From: Paenibacillus sp. Soil766
Lineage (GTDB): Bacteria; Bacillota; Bacilli; Paenibacillales; NBRC-103111
Direction of reading: 5' to 3'
NCBI RefSeq assembly: GCF_001428105.1
Contig: NZ_LMSJ01000009.1
Span: forward strand, 1-64,000
Length of the DNA stretch: 64,000 nucleotides
Part shown: piece after piece, positions 63,144 to 64,000 of the stretch
How the letters are laid out: every line of letters begins with the position of its first letter
How positions within the stretch are numbered: the stretch's first letter is position 1
The notes under the pieces: generated by a model
Told to the model about the DNA's origin: nothing
Database searches by the model: none
What the model saw: the letters and a program-made list of their open reading frames with translations, nothing else
Translations under genes and position numbers: made by a program

Positions 63144-64000
63144 AAATTTCAACGTGGCAGTTATTTTGGATATTTACCACATTAGAAATTTCAATGTCGA
63201 TTTGGTTGACGATTTCGCCTACGATCGAAATCGCAAAACAAGACGCGTGGATCTCGCTTGCGGTTGCGGGTTTAATTGGTGTGTTCGTAACATATATCAT
63301 CGTTCGAGTAAGTCAGCTGCACGCATCACAAACGTTGGTAGAGTTTGCTCAGAAGCTTTTTGGAAAGTGGATTGGAAAACTAATCAGTCTGTTGTATATT
63401 CTGGTATGGTATTCCGTTTGTGCAGATATTTTACGTATATTTTCATTATTTATTAAGCAGATTCTTTTTCACGATACGCCCGTATGGAGTATTTCAGCAT
63501 TGATGATGGCAGCGATGATATACATAACCATCGCAGGCAGCGTTGAAGCCATTGCACGTTTTAGTGAGTTGGCTGGACCTTTGATTCTTCTCGGCATTGT
63601 GATCACATTTGCCTTAAACATACCCAATTTGCATCTAGCGCTCATTCTGCCCATTTACGCGGATACAGGTGCTATCCCGATCATGAAGGGATCATTAGTA
63701 AATGCTTCTTTCCTTGGGGAGTCAATGATGCTAATGATGTTAACGCCATTTATTGCTAAGCCGGAAAAACTGCTCAAACCGATACTCTTGTCAATATGCA
63801 TTCCATCTTTGCTCGCAATTATTGCGACAATGATGGTTATTTCAACATTCGGGATACATATTGGATCGAGCATGTACTTTCCCTATTTTGCCATGGTACG
63901 CTTTATTAATTATTTAGATTTTATCCAAAATATGGATGTGTGGATTGTATTCATCTGGATTTTTTGTGTATTAGTCAAGTTGTCTATTTACTTGTTCATC
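63140..64000 (+). CDS. Spore germinant receptor subunit B (GerB permease), partial
   Basis: From ATG 63140 the frame is open to the window edge (287 residues so far), overlapping gerC by 4 nt with AAAGGAGG upstream. It has about eight membrane helices of the APC-like spore germination permease family: KQDAWISLAVAGLIG, QTLVEFAQKLFGKWIGKL and SLVNASFLGESMMLMMLTPF. The last part, normally about 365 residues in all, lies beyond the window. Confidence 0.93.
   Translation, partial: MKISTWQLFWIFTTLEISMSIWLTISPTIEIAKQDAWISLAVAGLIGVFVTYIIVRVSQLHASQTLVEFAQKLFGKWIGKLISLLYILVWYSVCADILRIFSLFIKQILFHDTPVWSISALMMAAMIYITIAGSVEAIARFSELAGPLILLGIVITFALNIPNLHLALILPIYADTGAIPIMKGSLVNASFLGESMMLMMLTPFIAKPEKLLKPILLSICIPSLLAIIATMMVISTFGIHIGSSMYFPYFAMVRFINYLDFIQNMDVWIVFIWIFCVLVKLSIYLFI

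Noticed and set aside
1..64000. CRISPR arrays, rRNA, tRNA genes, prophage and complete insertion sequences
   Set aside because: The two tandem repeats have no spacers, no tRNA-like cloverleaf or rRNA stretch was noticed, and no transposase or phage structural gene is encoded in full.

Overview
The window looks like chromosomal DNA from a spore-forming member of the Paenibacillaceae (Firmicutes). The evidence is strong AGGAGG-type ribosome binding sites, GTG and TTG starts, T-box and ZTP leaders, a GlnR/TnrA-type box, spore genes (a YheC/YheD ATP-grasp protein, a BclB-like collagen protein, GerA/GerC/GerB germinant-receptor genes) and many YesM/YesN and LplB/YtcP-type sugar systems. No rRNA, tRNA, CRISPR array, prophage or complete insertion sequence was found. 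Species assignment is not possible from sequence reading alone.

Layout. 0-4.2 kb: a 114-bp hairpin-rich tandem repeat, an AraC regulator divergent from a GH36-like alpha-galactosidase, and a GNAT acetyltransferase. 4.2-13.4 kb: a complete nitrate assimilation operon (nitrite reductase large and small subunits, nitrate transporter, nitrate reductase electron-transfer and catalytic subunits) behind a perfect GlnR/TnrA box. 13.4-16.2 kb: YheC/YheD and BclB-like spore-surface genes. 16.2-21.2 kb: a decay zone with a 5'-truncated luciferase-like gene, an intact NmrA-like gene, a wrecked and rearranged germinant-receptor operon, and an MFS gene whose natural start codon seems to be ATA. 21.3-24.7 kb: vanR-vanS-vanY-vanZ-like genes without vanH, vanA or vanX. 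24.7-28.5 kb: two more broken genes (a stalk-domain-like remnant and a frameshifted cyuA) and a T-box leader in front of asd.

28.5-32.6 kb: small singletons, including a ZTP (pfl) riboswitch controlling a DJ-1/PfpI protein. 32.8-39.4 kb: YesM/YesN two-component system plus a sugar ABC importer. 39.5-44.8 kb: xpaC-yaaN (TelA) and a three-gene glycosylation set (DUF6492-like, GT4, ManC), followed by a 52-bp hairpin repeat. 45-59.6 kb: a metallophosphoesterase, then a GntR-type DNA-binding domain fused to a sugar-binding-protein domain, divergent from an ABC importer and a tight operon of two PLP aminotransferases, a NodB-like protein and a ceramidase-like hydrolase; an AraC regulator, an MDR dehydrogenase and a deleted Gfo/Idh/MocA gene follow. 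59.7-64 kb: a small candidate peptide gene, a P-loop kinase and an intact gerA-gerC-gerB operon running off the window behind a sigma-G-like promoter.

The main themes are nitrogen assimilation, carbohydrate uptake with dedicated regulators, and spore surface and germination. At least six genes are broken (luciferase-like gene, gerA remnant set, stalk-domain remnant, cyuA, Gfo/Idh/MocA gene, MFS tail, possibly the MFS start), so active gene loss is visible. The best candidates for something undescribed are the solute-binding-protein/GntR fusion with its divergent aminotransferase/NodB/ceramidase operon, and the ZTP riboswitch in front of a DJ-1/PfpI gene.
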